The notes below the pieces were generated by a model. That model saw only the letters and a list, made by a program, of their open reading frames with translations. It made no database searches and was not told the origin of the DNA. The translations under genes were made by a program, and so were the position numbers. Below are positions 60,058-64,000 of a DNA stretch of 64,000 nucleotides, piece by piece (the first letter of the stretch is position 1; each line of letters starts with the position of its first letter). The stretch is from NCBI GenBank assembly GCA_963930655.1, contig OZ005618.1, forward strand, positions 7,028,001-7,092,000, read 5' to 3'. The DNA is from Myrica gale (taxonomy: Eukaryota; Streptophyta; Magnoliopsida; Fagales; Myricaceae).

Positions 60058-63000
60058 ATGAGCGCCAGAGCTCTTCTCTACACTCTATCTCTGACGCCCA
60101 AAGCATCACCCGATGCTGCCGCCCAAAAGAAGCTCCCCGGTTCTGATTTCAAGTCCAGGTACCCGTTGCGTTTCCATATTCGGGTTGGAGAATGTTGCTC
60201 TCTATTTCGGGTCTCGGCACTACAAAGTTCCGGCGAGAGGGGAGCCTGGAAAGTGTGGGCTGATGTAAAATCGAAGCCTTACGATGTATCGGACACCGTT
60301 CCGGACTCGGTGAAATTTGAGGAGTCTATTGACGTTGTCGTGCTGGAGCAGGAGGAGTTTGATAGTTCGGTTCCCTGGTGGGAACAGTTCCCAAAAAGAT
60401 GGATCATTGTCTTTTTATGTTTCTCGGCATTCCTACTCTGCAACATGGATGAGTAAGCTCCATTTCTTCCTTCATATTTTCTCTCTATCTCGTTTATTTA
60501 TATTTTTTGTCTTTCTTAGTTGGAATACTAAAGTGGGAGTAAGGAGCAATTAGTCCCACGTCGAATAATAATTTTAACGTAAGCATTGGATATCATATAT
60601 GCTTCAAAAGGGGTTTGGATTCGGTCCAAATCGTACGGGTCCAGACGTAGGTCTGGATTGAATCCCGATATGACTCACGGGGCGAGTTTAATTTTAGTGG
60701 TCGGACCACTAAATGTATTGGTCCGACTACTAAAATTAAAAGAACGCACGTGAGCCGTCCGATCTGGTCGGATTCAATCCAGACCGTGGGTCTGGACAGG
60801 TCTGGACCCGCACGGGTCTGGACTGAATCCTGACCCGTTAAAGAATGTTCGTATTTTCCAGTTGGCTACTTTGAACAGATAATGTTTGGCAGGTAAATAT
60901 GAGTATTGCCATACTCCAATGTCAGCAGAGTACAACTGGTACCCAGAGACAGTTGGTCTGGTACATTCTTCTTTTTTCTGGGGCTACCTTCTTACTCAGG
61001 TACGGTATCGCATCCTTCTCCTAATTGCTTTATCTTTTAACTCAGCTCTGAGTCTACTAATGAATCTGTTGCTAAAAGTTGATTCTAGTCCCCTTGAATT
61101 GTATGAAACTTCCAATTATATGTGTTGCACCTCTTTGGTCCGGGAAGGAAAAAACTATTATCTGTGACGAATGTGGATGGAAGGCCTTACAACTTAAGAA
61201 TTTCGTTTATAAGATTTTTCTGATTATTCTTCGAACTCGGTAATTTTGTGTGTCAGGTTGCTGGTGGCATATGGGCAGACACAGTAGGTGGAAAGTTCGT
61301 CCTTGGATTTGGTGGTCGATTGCTACTGCTCTCACTCCTGTTGCTGCTAAACTTGGGTTGCCTTTCTTTCTTGCCGTTCGTGCTTTCATGGGGATTGGTG
61401 AGGTTGGTGCTTCTCCAATTATCTTGTGAACACAATTCATGAAAATGTTGCAATTATATGTCCACGCTTTAGAGGATGCTTAGTGTAGTGTGTTGTAATA
61501 CTTGGTCTGGAATAAGTCGTGACCAAATTTTTTATATTCCCTCGTGATGTCACTCTAGATATGGTTTATCTCTTCACGAGGCAATAATCTGTCTCGTCAT
61601 GTATGGCTCAGTCAATTCGATTCTTTTTCAGGGTGTTGCTATGCTTGCCATGAATAATATTTTGTCAAAATGGGTTCCTGTAGCAGAGAGAAGTAGGTCG
61701 GCATTAGTGTACAGTGGGATGTACCTTGGATCAGTCACTGGCCTCGCATTTTCACCGTTTTTAATCCATCAGCTTCTTCTCCTTTGGTTCTCTTGGGGCA
61801 GTTTGGTTTGCTGTGTGGCTAAATATGGTCAGCTTTGCTGCACTTTTGAAATATCATTACGTCTTTTCTTTACTTTCTGTTTTTTTCCCCGAATATCGAG
61901 CTTTGAAGTGCTTCTTCACTCTTACCAGCTATATAAGCTTATATTTCACCTTTTCTCTTTCTCTGGGAGTTGTTTCTGCGGGCACATAGTTCTCCCCTTA
62001 AGGATCCCAAACTGCAGCCTGAAGAAAAGAAGCTGATCATTACCAACTGTGTTTCCAGTGAACCTGTTAAAACAATACCCTGGGGATTAATTTTGTCAAA
62101 AGCACCAGTCTGGGCCCTTATATTGTCTCACTTTTGTCACAACTGGGGGACGTTTATTCTTCTGACATGGATGCCAACATACTATAACCAAGTATGTCTT
62201 TCAACTTATTGGGTTTACACCACTTCAATAGGGGGCTGTTGAAACACAAGGAGTTTACTTTGTGAATAATCTGCCCCTATTTTTTGCAATCAAAATATTT
62301 GGAGCCGTGCGTTGTAAGGAATCACTCTTGATATCTGGGTTTGTCAAAAATTCAACAAACATATCTGATATCTCCCTCCACAGATGATGAGCGCACCCCT
62401 GACAATTGCATCGTTGAGCCCGAAAGATAAACCATAAATATTGTGGCTGCCGATTCCTGTTTTGAATGGTGCAAAAAAATCGAGACACAATTAATATTAA
62501 CAATATTTGGTTTGTGAGTGTGTGTATGTTTGGGGGGGGGGGGTCAGGGGAAGACTTTGTGGTTTGTGTGATGTGCCCTTGCCCTTTGATGCACATCTTT
62601 TGACATTGAGAAATCTTATGCTCTGGTAGTCTTGTGAATGATAGTAGAAAAGCAGATAAAAAGTCGTAGAATTGAAACCTTTGTTAACTTGAGCCATGGC
62701 TTCATGTCTTGTAATGGTCAGTCCTCACTTGGGCAATTTACAGATGCTTAGGAAGAAGATCACTAATAAGACATTAATTGCCTTAAGTATGATACCAACT
62801 TACAATGTGTCAACGCTAGTGCTTGATGCTATGGATATTTTACCATCTTCAAAAATATGCCGAGTTGAATTCTGATGGTCTTTGGATTGCAAATCTTGCA
62901 AGATTCAGTAATCAAGTGGCATGCTGCTTGAGTACACTCCACTAACAGGATAAACGCATTTCCTTGCATGTCACTCTAGGTCCTGAAGTTCAACCTTACG

Positions 63001-63960
63001 GAATCAGGGCTTATTTGTGTTTTGCCTTGGCTTACAATGGCATTTTCTGCAAATCTTGGGGGCTGGATTGCATATACACTAATAAGCAAAGGATTATCTA
63101 TGACCAGGGTTCGCAAGGTGTGAGTCAGTTTCTTATGGTTAAATTTACATGAGCATTTTCCAATGTGATTTCAATGGGCATGGCATTTTGTTCATAAATT
63201 TAAAAGAAAAAGACTCTGGTTCGTCTATTATAGATTTCAAACCATTTGCTACCTCTAGCCATCTTCCCAATCTCCCTTTCTCTTTCCTCTGACTTCTTTG
63301 CTTTGAATGACCTTTTGAAAACTTTCATGCTTTCACGTGTTGATATTTCTGTACTGACTGTGAAATTTGTGCATTCTTGCCGCAGATCATGCAAGCAGTT
63401 GGATTTCTTGGTCCTGCTTTCTTCCTGACTCAGTTGAGCCATGTTAATTCTCCTCCAATGGCTGTTTTGTGTACGGCCTGTAGCCAGGTTTGCTTCTTAT
63501 TACGATAATAAATATAACTTCCACTTTCTATTTTAGAAGGCTTTAACATTCTGAATTCTATTCGGTGTTTAGATTTATTATTTTTCTTTTTCAATGGTTG
63601 TTGGCTTGTTATTTGTGTCATCTTTATTTTGTTTATATTTGATTAAGCATCTTGATTACCTTGCATGGTTTTAATCTCCCAGTATTTATTCATTTCTTTC
63701 TTCAATAGGGGACTGATGCATTCTCACAGTCTGGTCTATACTCAAACCATCAAGATATTGCCCCTCGATATTCTGTGAGTACCAGTTCTCAAATCCTGGA
63801 TTTTGTTTGTATGGTAGCGAGGATACAAGGGAAAAAGAAGTGGATCTAACTTTCCGTCTTCCATTATTTCCACAGGGAGTATTGCTTGGTCTATCCAATA
63901 CTGCCGGAGTACTGGCAGGTGTGTTTGGAACTGCAGCAACAAGGTACATCTTGCAACATG
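60058..63960 (+). pseudogene. PHT4-family plastid anion/phosphate transporter (PHT4;1/ANTR1-like), damaged, runs off window end
   Basis: Exons: 60058-60452, 60893-60999, 61257-61402, 61632-61827, 61990-62191, 62980-63117, 63386-63487, 63709-63774 and 63876-63960, continuing beyond the window. PHT4 proteins are MFS transporters of inorganic phosphate or ascorbate in plastid membranes. Exon 1 gives a transit-peptide-like start and 'RWIIVFLCFSAFLLCNMD'. Later exons give '[12 protein letters not shown]', 'SGMYLGSVTGLAFSPFLIHQ', 'SHFCHNWGTFILLTWMPTYY', 'CSQ' plus 'GTDAFSQSGLYSNHQDI'. Exons 5-9 look intact. Exon 1 ends one base short, exon 2 lacks one base before 'MSAE', exon 3 is 10 bases short, and exon 4 lacks one codon plus about 17 bases after 'FLIHQ'. 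A stop follows soon after exon 1. It is a recent pseudogene or an assembly with errors. Which PHT4 member it is remains uncertain. Confidence 0.83.
60610..60838. mobile_element. Palindromic MITE in the first intron of the PHT4-like gene
   Basis: The left half ('ggattcggtccaaatcgtac', 'ggtctggattgaatccc', 'taattttagtggtcggacca') and the reverse complement of the right half ('ggattcagtccagacccg', 'ggtctggattgaatccgacc', 'taattttagtagtcggacca') match over about 100 bp, so the whole is a hairpin. Repeated 'gggtctgga' words lie near the right end. Exact borders and target duplication are not clear. Confidence 0.7.
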
Positions 63961-64000
63961 GTTAGAACTCCTCTCTTGCTTCTTTTCAGTAACTTCCAAG

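Overview
The window is nuclear DNA of a plant, most likely a woody core eudicot. The genes are plant-specific families with GT-AG introns: a plastid PHT4 transporter, a GONST-type Golgi nucleotide-sugar transporter, an R2R3-MYB of the MYB98/115/118 clade, and SnRK2 and AVT1 exon fragments. The intergenic DNA is AT-rich and full of plant mobile elements: Ty1/copia, TRIM, hAT, MULE-like MITEs and CACTA-like repeats. I cannot name the species.

Layout. 0.4-11.4 kb: a decayed tandem segmental duplication (three related copies) broken up by a MULE-like MITE carrying a 20-bp minisatellite, a copia reverse-transcriptase remnant and a TRIM. 13.8-17.2 kb: an intact two-exon TPR protein gene with a recognisable promoter. 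18.0-19.1 kb: two gene relics, one RETICULATA-related (-) and one NB-ARC (+). 20.9-25.1 kb: a 4-kb hAT element with a perfect 8-bp target duplication, inserted in a small palindromic element; it carries exons of an AVT1 amino-acid transporter joined to exons of a SnRK2 kinase. 28.2-28.7 kb: an LTR plus primer-binding site running into a 22-bp minisatellite. 29.8-32.2 kb: an intact three-exon R2R3-MYB gene. 33-37 kb: a MULE MITE, a perfect hairpin, CACTA-like repeats and GC-richer MITE-like repeats. 38.2-48.3 kb (-): a GONST1-like gene with two exon frameshifts, whose upstream intron holds a complete 5.15-kb copia element with 317-bp LTRs. 50.4-51.5 kb (-): an intact single-exon C2H2-like zinc-finger gene. 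55.3-56.7 kb: a complete TRIM and a 743-bp hAT element with an ANTH/clathrin-assembly exon scrap. 60.1-64 kb (+): a PHT4 anion-transporter gene, cut by the window end, with several frameshifting deletions in its first four exons.

How the parts relate. The host genes look like separate transcription units, not a pathway. From memory, the TPR, C2H2 and PHT4;1 families are neighbours in Arabidopsis (At2g29650-At2g29670), so they may be a conserved block into which the other loci and elements have been inserted; this needs a synteny check. The TPR, MYB and zinc-finger genes read through cleanly. The GONST and PHT4 copies do not: either they are pseudogenes or the assembly has indel errors there.
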